DNA from: Sinorhizobium sp. 6-70
GTDB taxonomy: Bacteria > Pseudomonadota > Alphaproteobacteria > Rhizobiales > Rhizobiaceae
NCBI RefSeq assembly: GCF_030124375.1
Contig: NZ_JASKLS010000003.1
Span: 417,337-481,336 of the forward strand
Direction: 5' to 3'
DNA length: 64,000 nt
Part shown: piece after piece, positions 24,621 to 33,414 of the stretch
Numbering within the stretch: position 1 is the first letter of the stretch
How the letters are laid out: the number at the start of each line of letters is the position of its first letter
Notes under the pieces: model-generated
What the model was told of the DNA's origin: nothing
Database searches by the model: none
Seen by the model: the letters and a program-made list of their open reading frames with translations, nothing else
Translations under genes and position numbers: made by a program

Positions 24621-25365
24621 TGGACTCTTAGCCCTCTCCTCCCGCTTCCCCACTATATTAGTGGTCGCTTTTCTCTTCAACATGCAAGCCGCAACTTTGT
24701 CGCTGCTGCTTTTACCGCGGGAACCTTTCCGCCAGCTTGAGCCGCGACCGGAGACAAATCACTTCGGAGTGATCATGTGCGGAAATGCAATTAAAGATAG
24801 AGCAGCTAGGAAAAATACAACAAACACTCGGGAAATCGGATTCCAAAATGGCTCGTTTGCCGGCCCCTAAATTGAGAGGGGTAAATGCGAACTCATTCTG
24901 ATTGCTGCATCTTTCGGCTTAAGCGGAATGCCTTTTCCCGATCAACTTTTGTTACAAGTTGATTGCAAAAGGCTCTAGGAAAATGTGCGCTGCAAAACGA
25001 TGATGCGATGCAAAAAGCTGAGCCGGAATTACCCCTTGTCAATTTCGCACCGGTGCCGCCCCCGGCCGGCCGAGTGAAACAATGATACGTTTCCTGTAAT
25101 ACTTCGCGATCCGAAAGCATTAAATCCCGCGGATGTTTGAGCGTGACAACCGCGCAACAAAATATCTTAGTTATAAATTTCCAGTCTTTATAATTAAATT
25201 TTAGTAATAGTGCCTGCGTCCGGTTGGTCAAAACGCATTGGTGACGGAGCGCGCCGAAGCGGCCTTGATTTCGCCTTCAAAAAACAAATTCTCACCATAC
25301 ACTCGCGCTAGATGACCCGCGTCCTGCGGGACCGACAATCGCAAAACGTAAATGGAGTCACCTCT
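24621..25365. promoter_or_regulatory. exoX-exoY divergent control region
   Basis: About 745 bp without a credible gene, unusually long. It contains a small hairpin, ATCACT-TCGG-AGTGAT (24758-24773), an inverted pair GAAAC...GTTTC (25076-25093), and an AT-rich tract at about 25150-25205. In S. meliloti this region is a target of global regulators (MucR, ChvI), so a similar role is expected. I cannot assign specific sites. Confidence 0.5.
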
Positions 25366-26046
25366 ATGAAGTCCGCGACTCGCTCGGCCAGTTCGCCGTT
25401 TTTCATCGCCAAAGAGACCGGAATGTTCCGGCCGATAGGGGGTATATCGAAACGAAGTTTTGACATTGCCGCCGCATCCTTGGCTCTCGTGTTCTTCAGC
25501 CCGCTCTTCCTGCTCATCATGGCTCTCGTGAAGTTCTCCGACGGAGGCAGTGTTTTCTATGGACACCGCCGCATCGGCCACAACGGACAGGCCTTCAAGT
25601 GCCTGAAATTCCGGACGATGATGCAGAATGGCGAGCGCGTGCTGCAAGATTATTTCAAGGAGAATCCTGACGCCTACGAAGAGTGGCGCACGACTCGCAA
25701 GCTGCAGGACGACCCACGGGTAACTGCGGTCGGAGCCGTGTTGCGCAAGCTCAGCCTCGACGAGCTGCCGCAGCTCCTCAACATCATTCGCGGCGAAATG
25801 AGCGTGGTCGGTCCGCGCCCGGTCGTAGAGGACGAGCTCGAGCTTTATGATTCGGCTGCCGTCTATTACCTGCGCTCCCGGCCCGGTCTGACCGGCCTTT
25901 GGCAGATCAGTGGCCGTAACGACGTATCCTACGCCGCCAGAGTGGCCTTCGACACGCAATACGTCCAGAACTGGTCGCTCCTCGCCGACCTTGCCATCGT
26001 CGTCAAGACGATTCCTGCCGTCTGCTTCTCCCGCGGCAGCTATTGA
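25366..26046 (+). CDS. exoY: Galactosyl-1-phosphate transferase ExoY (priming enzyme)
   Basis: A 226-residue bacterial sugar transferase that puts galactose-1-phosphate on undecaprenyl phosphate, the first step. One membrane segment lies at about residues 32-55 (SFDIAAASLALVFFSPLFLLI). The catalytic region shows VFYGHRRIGHNGQAFKCLKFRTM, LRKLSLDELPQLLNIIRGEMSVVGPRP and RPGLTGLWQISGR. The start at 25366 has GGAG about eight bases upstream; the frame extends to 25312 without a good site. It leads the exoYFQ run and is the control point for flux with ExoX. Confidence 0.95.
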   Translation: MKSATRSASSPFFIAKETGMFRPIGGISKRSFDIAAASLALVFFSPLFLLIMALVKFSDGGSVFYGHRRIGHNGQAFKCLKFRTMMQNGERVLQDYFKENPDAYEEWRTTRKLQDDPRVTAVGAVLRKLSLDELPQLLNIIRGEMSVVGPRPVVEDELELYDSAAVYYLRSRPGLTGLWQISGRNDVSYAARVAFDTQYVQNWSLLADLAIVVKTIPAVCFSRGSY

Positions 26047-26103
26047 AACCCTGGCGCTGACCCTCAGGGTCGAAACAGTGTCAGGCATCAGGAAATCACG
26101 AAA

Positions 26104-27375
26104 ATGCAACCTATCAAACCTTCGGGGACGCTTGACGTCTCCAAAAAGCTTTCCTGTTTCGCCCGCGTCGCGCTGATCGCGGTCATTGCCGCGTCGGGGG
26201 TGAGCGCGGCACAAGCCGACGAATATCGGCTCGGCGTGATGGACAAGCTGCGCGTGCGCGTTGCCGAGTGGCAGACGGCCGAGGGCGCCGTGCGCGACTG
26301 GTCGGCCGTCAGTGGCGAGTACACGATCGGCGCGTCGGGTAATCTCTCGCTGCCCTTTGTCGGCGACCTGCCTGCCTCAGGCAAGACGACGACGGAAGTC
26401 GCTGCCGAGATCGGCATCCAGATGCAGAAGCTTTTTGGCCTGCGCGACCGGCCCTCGGCCTCCGTCGAAATGGCGCAATACCGTCCCGTTTACCTCACCG
26501 GCGAAGTGGAGACTCCGGGCGAATATCCCTATGTCCCGAAGATGACGGTACTCAAGGCCGTCAGCCTCGGTGGCGGATTGCGCCGGGCCGAAAGCGGCGG
26601 GCGTTTTGTCCGGGACTACATCACGGCCAGCGGCGAATCCGCCGTACAGGTCGCGGAGCGCAACAGGCTGCTCATTCGCCGCGCCCGGCTCCAGGCTGAA
26701 ATCGGCAAGCGCAACAACATCGAATTGCCCGACGAACTCAAGAAGGTCGAGGGCGTCGACGAGCTGCTCGCCGACGAGGCGGCTTTGATGGCGTCGCGCG
26801 ACAAGCGGCAGGAACGCCAACTGGCCGCTCTTGCGGATCTTAAATCTCTTCTTCAGGGCGAAATCGAGTCGCTCGGGAAAAAATCAGAGACGCAAGCCCG
26901 CCAGCTCGAACTCGTCAAGGAAGATCGAGAGAAGGTCGACAGCCTCGCCGAAAAGGGGTTGGCGCTGAGCCAGCGCAAACTCGCGCTTGAACAAAGGGTT
27001 GCGGACGTGCAGTCGTCGCTGCTCGATATCGATACCAATACGCTCAAGGCCAAGCAGGATTACAACAAGGCGACGCAGGACGAGACCAATCTCCGCAACG
27101 ATTGGGACGAGCAACTCGCTCAGGAACTGCAAAATACCGAGGCCGAGCTCGACACGCTTTCGCTGAAGGTCGGCACCAATCGCGACCTCATGGCCGAGGC
27201 TCTGTTGCAATCGGCCGAAGCGGCACGACTGGAAGACCAAAAATCCGAGGCGAACATCACCTTCTCGATCATCCGTGAAAAGGATGGCAAGCCGGCGGAA
27301 ATCGCGGCGAATGAGAACACCGAAGTGCTGCCCGGAGACGTCATCAAGGTAAGCGCTGCGCTGGCGATGCGGTGA
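26104..27375 (+). CDS. exoF: Outer-membrane polysaccharide export protein ExoF
   Basis: A 423-residue periplasmic/outer-membrane export protein (Wza/OPX-like). A signal peptide (ALIAVIAASGVSAAQA) is followed by the poly-export domain (YRLGVMDKLRVRV, GEYTIGASGNLSLPFVGDL) and an SLBB-like part (VYLTGEVETPGEYPYVPKMTV). About residues 190-390 are a long, charged coiled coil, then a final ENTEVLPGDVIKVS. It carries polymer across the envelope with ExoP. Its TGA overlaps the GTG start of exoQ. Confidence 0.94.
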   Translation: MQPIKPSGTLDVSKKLSCFARVALIAVIAASGVSAAQADEYRLGVMDKLRVRVAEWQTAEGAVRDWSAVSGEYTIGASGNLSLPFVGDLPASGKTTTEVAAEIGIQMQKLFGLRDRPSASVEMAQYRPVYLTGEVETPGEYPYVPKMTVLKAVSLGGGLRRAESGGRFVRDYITASGESAVQVAERNRLLIRRARLQAEIGKRNNIELPDELKKVEGVDELLADEAALMASRDKRQERQLAALADLKSLLQGEIESLGKKSETQARQLELVKEDREKVDSLAEKGLALSQRKLALEQRVADVQSSLLDIDTNTLKAKQDYNKATQDETNLRNDWDEQLAQELQNTEAELDTLSLKVGTNRDLMAEALLQSAEAARLEDQKSEANITFSIIREKDGKPAEIAANENTEVLPGDVIKVSAALAMR

Positions 27376-28664
27376 GTTCCAGTATGCGGATTTCGAAGGC
27401 GAGCCTCGTCAGCCCCGGAACGAATCAGCTTTACGGCACTTTCGCCGTGACGCTGTCGCTGTTCGTCTTCGCCTATTCGCCGCGCTTCGGACAGGTTTCG
27501 ATTCTGCTTTATTACGCTTTGTGGCTGCCTCTGGTCCTCGTCGACTACCGCAAGGTCCTCGGCAACTACGGCAAGTATCTCTGGATCCTCGCCTTCACTG
27601 TCTTCGCCTGCCTTTCCTTCTTCTGGTCGGCGGCGCCCGGGATGACGATGCGCACCGGTGTGCAATATCTCAGCCACGTCGTCTGTGCGCTGATCGCCAT
27701 GCGGACGATCGATATCCCGACCCTCACGCGCGGAGGGATTGCCGGCGTCGCCCTTGTCCTTCTCTATTCGTTGCTTTTCGGCGTGTATCACTATGATCCG
27801 CTGGACGGCACGTTCAGCTTTGTCGGCGCCTTCTCATCGAAGAACCAACTGGGCTTCTACGCTTCGCTGGGCATCTATTTCGCCTTCGTCGCCGTCTTCA
27901 CCCTTGGCGAGCGCGGCATCTGGATGGCTGCGGCGGGCGTCTCGGGGTTGATCGCGGCCTACTCGCTGCTGGCCTCGCAGTCGGCGACTTCGGTCCTGAC
28001 GACCGCCGCAATCATCGGCCTCTCGCTCGGAATGCGGGTGATATCCGCCCTGCGGCCGTCGAACCGCAAGGGCCTCTTCCTCGCCGCGGCAATGTTCGGT
28101 GTGGTCGCCGCCGTTGCGATCGCCTATAGCGGCGGGATCGACGTGGTACTCGGCGCATTCGGCAAGAATTCGACCCTTACAGGCCGCACCTATCTGTGGC
28201 AGCAGGGCATTGAGGCGGCAAGCGCTTCCCCGATCGTCGGGGTCGGCTACCAGGCCTATTGGATCCAGGGGTTTTCGGAGGCGGAACGGCTATGGGAAGA
28301 GTTTTATATCACCGCGCGCTCCGGCTTCCATTTTCATAACACCTATATCGAGGCAATCGTGGAAACGGGGATGATCGGCCTCCTGTTGCTGACCATGGTA
28401 TTGGTCATAACGGTCTTCGGTCACCTGAAACGGTTGCTTTCCGAGGATCGCGATCCGGATTCGATGGTGCTCTTCGGTATAGCAATACTGCTTCTCATCC
28501 GATCTTTCGTCGAGGTCGACATTCTTAACCCGTATCATGTCGGGTCGTTCTTGCTGTATTTTTCGGCGGGCAAGCTGACGATCAGGCGCACGCGACCGAC
28601 CATGAACTGGCTATGGCCGGAAGTCAGGCGTTCTGCAGCCTACAGAGTTCGTTTCAGCGCATAG
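27372..28664 (+). CDS. exoQ: Succinoglycan polymerase ExoQ (Wzy-like)
   Basis: A 430-residue multi-spanning membrane protein of the O-antigen ligase/polymerase superfamily. It has about 11 hydrophobic segments and the Wzy_C-type motif GRTYLWQQGIEAASASPIVGVG, then FHFHNTYIEAIVETG. It joins repeat units into high-molecular-weight polymer. Start: the GTG at 27372 overlaps the exoF stop; an ATG at 27384 is an alternative. It is part of the exoYFQ transcription unit. Confidence 0.93.
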   Translation: MSSSMRISKASLVSPGTNQLYGTFAVTLSLFVFAYSPRFGQVSILLYYALWLPLVLVDYRKVLGNYGKYLWILAFTVFACLSFFWSAAPGMTMRTGVQYLSHVVCALIAMRTIDIPTLTRGGIAGVALVLLYSLLFGVYHYDPLDGTFSFVGAFSSKNQLGFYASLGIYFAFVAVFTLGERGIWMAAAGVSGLIAAYSLLASQSATSVLTTAAIIGLSLGMRVISALRPSNRKGLFLAAAMFGVVAAVAIAYSGGIDVVLGAFGKNSTLTGRTYLWQQGIEAASASPIVGVGYQAYWIQGFSEAERLWEEFYITARSGFHFHNTYIEAIVETGMIGLLLLTMVLVITVFGHLKRLLSEDRDPDSMVLFGIAILLLIRSFVEVDILNPYHVGSFLLYFSAGKLTIRRTRPTMNWLWPEVRRSAAYRVRFSA

Positions 28665-28686
28665 TACTGCGTCGTGGGGGCGCTTG

Positions 28687-29682
28687 ATGAAAACGATCCA
28701 CGGGATCCAATACCTGCGCGCTGTGGCAGCGCTGGCGGTCGTGATATTTCATGCCGCAGAAAAGACCGGCCATCATTTCGCGATCGGCGCGGCCGGCGTT
28801 GACGTCTTCTTCGTCATCAGCGGCTTCATCATGTGGGTGATCAGCGATCGCCGGCCTGTTACGCCGGCGCGGTTCATGGCCGATCGCATCCGCCGCATCG
28901 TGCCCATCTATTGGCTGGCGGCCATGGTCATGGTCGCCGGAGGGATCGCGGGGCTGTTCCCTAACATGGTCCTATCCGTCGAGCATGTGCTCGCCTCGCT
29001 GTTCTTCATGCCAATGCGCTCTCCGAGCAACGGCGAGATATGGCCCGTTCTGGTGCAGGGCTGGACGCTCAATTTCGAGATGCTCTTTTACGCTGTGTTC
29101 GCGGTCTCGTTGTTGCTGCCGCGAAACTGGCGCCTGCCTTCGATCGCCGGTCTGTTCTTCTTCCTGGTCGTGGCCGGATCAGCGACCAGCTTCGACAATC
29201 CCTTGATGTTGACGTACACCCGCCCGGTCATTCTCGAATTCGTGGCTGGTATGGTCATCGGCGAGTTGTGGCTGAAGGGCAGGGTGCTGCCGCTCATGGC
29301 CGGCGTGGCGCTGATCGCTTGCTCGGTCGGCGGCTTCTCGCTTATCGGACTTCTGCACCTGCCATTCGACGAACTCGCGATCGGTCCGCTTGCGGTTATG
29401 CTCGTCGTCGGCGTCCTGTCGGTCGAGGCTGGCGGACATATCCGTTCGCTGCAGTTGCCGAACCTTCTCGGCAACGCTTCCTATTCGATCTATATCTGGC
29501 ACACCTTTGCGATTTCCGTGGTCGCCAAGGCCGCTTCGATGGTCGGGATCGATGCCTGGATAGCGATGGTTATTTCGGTGCTTTTCGGCACCGTGATCGG
29601 CATTGCCGGCTATGCGATGCTGGAGCGTCCGTTGCTTTATCGAGGCCGCATGCGGCCTACGGCCCAGAGCGTGGCCGGCTAG
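28687..29682 (+). CDS. exoZ: Exopolysaccharide acetyltransferase ExoZ
   Basis: A 331-residue integral membrane acyltransferase-3 protein that O-acetylates the repeat unit. It begins IQYLRAVAALAVVIFHA (family RxxAAxxVxxxHA with the catalytic His) and continues FAIGAAGVDVFFVISGFIM and RIRRIVPIYWLAAMV, with about ten hydrophobic segments and YSIYIWHTF near the C-terminus. Unlike exoH, it is full length. The ATG at 28687 follows GGGGGC; a TTG just before it is less likely. It lies 22 bp after exoQ. Confidence 0.92.
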   Translation: MKTIHGIQYLRAVAALAVVIFHAAEKTGHHFAIGAAGVDVFFVISGFIMWVISDRRPVTPARFMADRIRRIVPIYWLAAMVMVAGGIAGLFPNMVLSVEHVLASLFFMPMRSPSNGEIWPVLVQGWTLNFEMLFYAVFAVSLLLPRNWRLPSIAGLFFFLVVAGSATSFDNPLMLTYTRPVILEFVAGMVIGELWLKGRVLPLMAGVALIACSVGGFSLIGLLHLPFDELAIGPLAVMLVVGVLSVEAGGHIRSLQLPNLLGNASYSIYIWHTFAISVVAKAASMVGIDAWIAMVISVLFGTVIGIAGYAMLERPLLYRGRMRPTAQSVAG

Positions 29683-29776
29683 GCCCGCATTGGAGCGCTT
29701 GCCTGTGTCGGCGCGGTGACCGTGGGTGTTTGCCCTCCTGTTTAAGGGGAGGCATGTTTCTTGGGTGGACACACGT

Positions 29777-29820
29777 CTACAGCGCCCGCCTTTTCGAAGG
29801 CATAGCGCTGTAGCGTTTTT
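29777..29820. terminator. Convergent terminator between exoZ and exoB
   Basis: CTACAGCGC (29777-29785) pairs with GCGCTGTAG (29805-29813). Inside it is GCCTT-TTCG-AAGGC with a stable UUCG loop, and CGTTTTT follows. It resembles the second palindrome of repeat family B, so the repeat may have been adopted as a terminator. Confidence 0.7.
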
Positions 29821-29860
29821 GATATTGCTGAAGTTAAGGATATTCGCAGCAGCGCAGAAA

Positions 29861-30847
29861 TCAGACGCCCTGATTTCTGCGCGAATGCCAATTCCAGGCG
29901 GACTCGGTGATCGCCGCGAGGTCGTATTGCGGCTCCCAGCCGAGCACTGCGCGCGCCTTGTCGTTGTTGGCGACCAGCGTGGTCGAGTCGCCTTCGCGCC
30001 GATCGGCATAGCGGATATTGAACGGCCGGTTCGCAACCTTTTCGATCGCGCTCAGGAGCTCCTTGACCGTCGTACCGGTCCCGGTACCGAGATTGAGCTC
30101 GACGCTTTCGCCGCCTTCCAGCAGGTAGTCGACCGCCCGCACATGGGCATCCGCAAGGTCCAGCACATGGATGTAGTCGCGCACGCAGGTGCCGTCGCGG
30201 GTGTCGTAGTCGGTGCCGAACACGCTGAAACTTTCCCGGCGACCAAGTGCCGCGTCGATAGCGAGCGGTATCGCGTGGGTTTCCGGCTCATGCCATTCAC
30301 CGATCCGTCCCTCGAAGTCGGCGCCGGCGGCGTTGAAGTAGCGAAGAATCACGGAACGCAGGCCCTTGTAAAGACCATAGTCCTTCAGCGCCTGCTCGCA
30401 GACCCACTTCGTGCGCCCATAGGGGTTGATCGGCGCCTGCTTGTGGGTTTCGTCCATCGGCACGCTATCGGGCAGGCCGTAAGTGGCACACGTGGACGAG
30501 AATACGAAGGCGTCGATCCCGGCAGCAAGCGCCGCCGACAGCAAGGTGAGCGTGCCGATGACATTGTTGTCGTAGAATGCGGCCGGATCCTTCACCGACT
30601 CGCCGACTTCGATCATGGCGGCAAAATGCAGGATCGCGCGCGGCCGGTATCGGGCGAGAACGTCGTCGAGACGCTTGCGGTCTCGAATGTCACCTTTTTC
30701 GAGAACACCCCATTTGACGAATTCTTCGTGACCGTTCGAGAGGTTGTCGTAGACGATGGGCTGGTAGCCTTTGGCGGCCAGTTGGAGACATGTATGGGAG
30801 CCGATATAACCGGCGCCGCCGACGACAAGAATGTTGTTGTTCTGCAC
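29861..30847 (-). CDS. exoB: UDP-glucose 4-epimerase ExoB
   Basis: A 328-residue SDR-type GalE enzyme interconverting UDP-glucose and UDP-galactose, and so supplying galactose for ExoY and for other surface polysaccharides. Signatures: ILVVGGAGYIGSHTCLQLA (NAD site), VFSSTCATYG with the catalytic Ser region, NPYGRTKWVCEQ (YxxxK) and RYFNAAGADFEGRIGE. The start is taken as the GTG at 30847 (GAGG six bases upstream), giving the N-terminus MQNNNILVV and family length; the frame opens to 30868. Confidence 0.95.
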   Translation of the reverse strand: MQNNNILVVGGAGYIGSHTCLQLAAKGYQPIVYDNLSNGHEEFVKWGVLEKGDIRDRKRLDDVLARYRPRAILHFAAMIEVGESVKDPAAFYDNNVIGTLTLLSAALAAGIDAFVFSSTCATYGLPDSVPMDETHKQAPINPYGRTKWVCEQALKDYGLYKGLRSVILRYFNAAGADFEGRIGEWHEPETHAIPLAIDAALGRRESFSVFGTDYDTRDGTCVRDYIHVLDLADAHVRAVDYLLEGGESVELNLGTGTGTTVKELLSAIEKVANRPFNIRYADRREGDSTTLVANNDKARAVLGWEPQYDLAAITESAWNWHSRRNQGV

Positions 30848-31341
30848 AGTCAACCTCGAGATTCGCATCTAGTTTCAATAGGAACCGCTCTACGGTTCGC
30901 AACGAATAGCGGCGAAATTCCCAGCAGATTGTAAAAGTTCTGCGAAGCCGGCGGCATTTTTGGGCTACGCGCCCATTCTTTGCCGACGGTGGCGGGCAAC
31001 TGTTGCAAACGGGCTTCACCCAGCCAGCGACGACGTCGAAAATGCAATATTCGCGCTTGGCGCTTCGTCCGTGTTCAACTATAAGGGGTCTTCCGGCAAT
31101 CAGAATCAGGGAGGCTAAGATGACAGTTTTTTCCTTCTCCCTATCGGGCGATCCAATATTCTTTGTGTGACGTAGGGCGCTTGCGCTTCTGATCGCAGTC
31201 CCGGAATTGGCTTCGTCCGGTGCCCTCCGCCTCGGAGATCGCGCCGATTCATTGATGCCGCAGCGCCAGTTCGCTTTTCCTGACGGCATTCCTATCGTTA
31301 CTGGATTTTGAGGCCGGTGCACCCGTCACCGGGCAAATCAT
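30848..31341. other. Intergenic region between exoB and the ABC exporter
   Basis: About 490 bp of divergent promoter space. I see no credible gene, known repeat or strong hairpin. The stretch 31120-31150 is pyrimidine-rich (CAGTTTTTTCCTTCTCCC). Confidence 0.4.
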
Positions 31342-33156
31342 ATGGCTTTTACTCGTTTTGTGGCGCGCGACCGCGCGTTCCGTAGCGTCTTCCGCTTTTG
31401 CTGGATTCACTGGAAGAAACAGCCGGCACGTCTCCTGGCGATCCTCGGCGCCGTGCTTCTTTCCACCCTTGCCGACGTGTTGACGCCGCTTTATTCCGGC
31501 AGGCTCGTCGACGCTGTCGTCTCAGGCGCAGCGACCGACGAAATTGCCTGGAACGCGGCGGTGTCGGCCTTCCTCATGCTGATGGCCCTTTCGCTCGGCG
31601 CCATCGTGCTCAGGCACGTGACATTCATGGGCATCGTCGCCCTGACGCTGAAGATGATGTCCGACATCGCCTCGGGCGCCTTCTTTCACATCCAGCGGTT
31701 TTCCAGCGACTGGCATGCCAACAGCTTCGCCGGCTCGACCGTGCGCAAGGTGACCCGCGGCATGTGGGCGTTGGATCTCCTGAACGACACGCTGCTGGTG
31801 GCGCTTTTCCCGTCGGTGATCATGCTGGCCGGTTCGACGGCATTGATGGCCTGGTACTGGCCGATGATGGGCGTGATCATCGGGTTAGGCTCGGTGGCCT
31901 TCATTGCGGTCACCGTCGCCCTTTCGCTCGGCTATGTGGCGCCGATGGCAAGCCTCGCCAACAGTTGGGATACAAGGCTCGGCGGCGCGCTTGCTGACGC
32001 GATCAGTTGCAACATCGTCGTCAAGGGGTTCGGCGCCGAGCGGCGCGAAGATCAACGTCTCGCCAAGGTTCTTGGCAAGTGGCAGAACCGGACCCGGCGC
32101 ACCTGGACTCGCGGAACGGTCAACGGCACCGCGCAAGGCACCATGCTGCTCATTCTGCGCGCGGCGGTGATCGGTTTTGCCTTGGTGCTGTGGGCGAGGG
32201 GGCAGGCGAGCGCTGGCGACATCACCTTCGTGCTGACCTCCTTCTTCATCCTGCAGGGATATCTGCGCGAAGTGGGTATGCACATTCGCAACCTGCAGCG
32301 ATCGATCAACGACATGGAGGAGCTTGTCGACATCCATGCCCAGCCGCTCGGCATCGAAGACCGGGCCGGTGCGACGCCGATCCGCATCACCGACGGCAAG
32401 ATCGAGTTCAAGGACGTGACCTTCCACTACGGCGCACACCGGGCACCGCTCTATGACGGCTTCTCGGTGACCATCCGCGCCGGCGAGCGGGTCGGGCTTG
32501 TCGGGCATTCCGGATCGGGCAAGACCACCTTCGTCAAGCTGATCCAGCGCCTCCACGACCTGAAGGCGGGCGAGATCCGGATCGATGGGCAGGATATCGC
32601 CGGCGTGACGCAGGCGTCGCTCCGCCAGCAGATCGCCATCGTGCAGCAGGAGCCGATCCTGTTCCATCGTTCCCTTGCCGAAAACATCGCCTACGGGCGG
32701 CCGGGAGCGACCCAGCGCGAGGTCGAGGAGGCGGCAAGGCTTGCAAGCGCGCACGATTTCATCGAGGCGCTGCCGAAAGGCTACGGCACCCTGGTCGGCG
32801 AGCGTGGCGTCAAGCTCTCCGGTGGCGAGCGTCAGCGCGTCGCCATCGCCCGGGCATTCCTCGCGGATGCACCGATCCTGATCCTCGACGAAGCGACATC
32901 GAGCCTCGATTCCGAATCCGAGGTGCTGATCCAGCAGGCGATGGAGCGGCTGATGATGGGGCGCACGACCCTGGTAATCGCGCATCGGCTGTCGACGGTG
33001 CGCGCGCTGGACCGATTGCTGGTCTTCAACCGCGGTCGTATTGCGGAAGAGGGCGATCATGGCACGCTCATTCGTCTGAAGGGCGGCATTTACCGCGGGC
33101 TCTTCGAGCGGCAGGCACTGGAACTCACCAAGGGCCTTGTCCTCAACGACGGCTGA
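31342..33156 (+). CDS. ABC exporter, fused membrane and ATPase domains (MsbA-like)
   Basis: A 604-residue half-transporter. The N-terminal domain (about 30-325) has six hydrophobic helices. The C-terminal ATPase has Walker A GHSGSGKTTFVKL (about residue 392), Q-loop IVQQEPILF, signature [14 protein letters not shown], Walker B ILILDEATSSLD and the H-loop VIAHRLST; all key residues are intact. It would work as a dimer exporting a lipid, glycan or drug. It lies just beyond the exo cluster on its own promoter; a polysaccharide-related role is possible but unproven. Confidence 0.88.
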   Translation: MAFTRFVARDRAFRSVFRFCWIHWKKQPARLLAILGAVLLSTLADVLTPLYSGRLVDAVVSGAATDEIAWNAAVSAFLMLMALSLGAIVLRHVTFMGIVALTLKMMSDIASGAFFHIQRFSSDWHANSFAGSTVRKVTRGMWALDLLNDTLLVALFPSVIMLAGSTALMAWYWPMMGVIIGLGSVAFIAVTVALSLGYVAPMASLANSWDTRLGGALADAISCNIVVKGFGAERREDQRLAKVLGKWQNRTRRTWTRGTVNGTAQGTMLLILRAAVIGFALVLWARGQASAGDITFVLTSFFILQGYLREVGMHIRNLQRSINDMEELVDIHAQPLGIEDRAGATPIRITDGKIEFKDVTFHYGAHRAPLYDGFSVTIRAGERVGLVGHSGSGKTTFVKLIQRLHDLKAGEIRIDGQDIAGVTQASLRQQIAIVQQEPILFHRSLAENIAYGRPGATQREVEEAARLASAHDFIEALPKGYGTLVGERGVKLSGGERQRVAIARAFLADAPILILDEATSSLDSESEVLIQQAMERLMMGRTTLVIAHRLSTVRALDRLLVFNRGRIAEEGDHGTLIRLKGGIYRGLFERQALELTKGLVLNDG

Positions 33157-33180
33157 GAGGCCCGCATTCACGCAGAAGTA

Positions 33181-33216
33181 CACAGGCCGCGCCTCTGGTG
33201 AAGCGCGCGGCCTGTG
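33181..33216 (+). terminator. Hairpin after the ABC exporter gene
   Basis: CACAGGCCGCGC (33181-33192) is exactly complementary to GCGCGGCCTGTG (33205-33216), 25 bp after the stop codon. No T-run follows. It probably ends or protects the exporter mRNA. Confidence 0.5.
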
Positions 33217-33257
33217 GCGCCGGTTTGAACGGTTTTCGGCTGTTCGGAGCGGGCGCG

Positions 33258-33298
33258 AATCTTACGGAAGCGAACTGCGCATTCGCTTCCGTAAGATT
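33258..33298. repeat. Perfect 17-bp inverted repeat
   Basis: AATCTTACGGAAGCGAA (33258-33274) and TTCGCTTCCGTAAGATT (33282-33298) are exactly complementary around a 7-base loop. The hairpin sits 10 bp before repeat copy A3, between convergent genes. It may be a terminator or part of a repeat mosaic. Confidence 0.6.
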
Positions 33299-33308
33299 GA
33301 GTCAGGCG

Positions 33309-33414
33309 TAAGATCATTTCATTGTTTCATTGAAACAGTGAAATGATCTAACTCTTTGAAACTACGCAATTCCGGACGGAAAACCGTCACACACTTTTCC
33401 TGGAATTGCTCTAG
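33309..33414. repeat. Family A palindromic repeat, copy 3, supplying a stop codon
   Basis: It runs from TAAGATCATTTC to GGAATTGCTCTAG and is nearly identical to copy 1. The CTAG end forms the TAG stop codon of the adjacent GntR gene (complement of 33411-33413). Confidence 0.88.

Noticed and set aside
31885-33183. 432-codon frame antisense to the ABC exporter
   Set aside because: It mirrors the exporter's third-position GC bias and has no recognisable domain.
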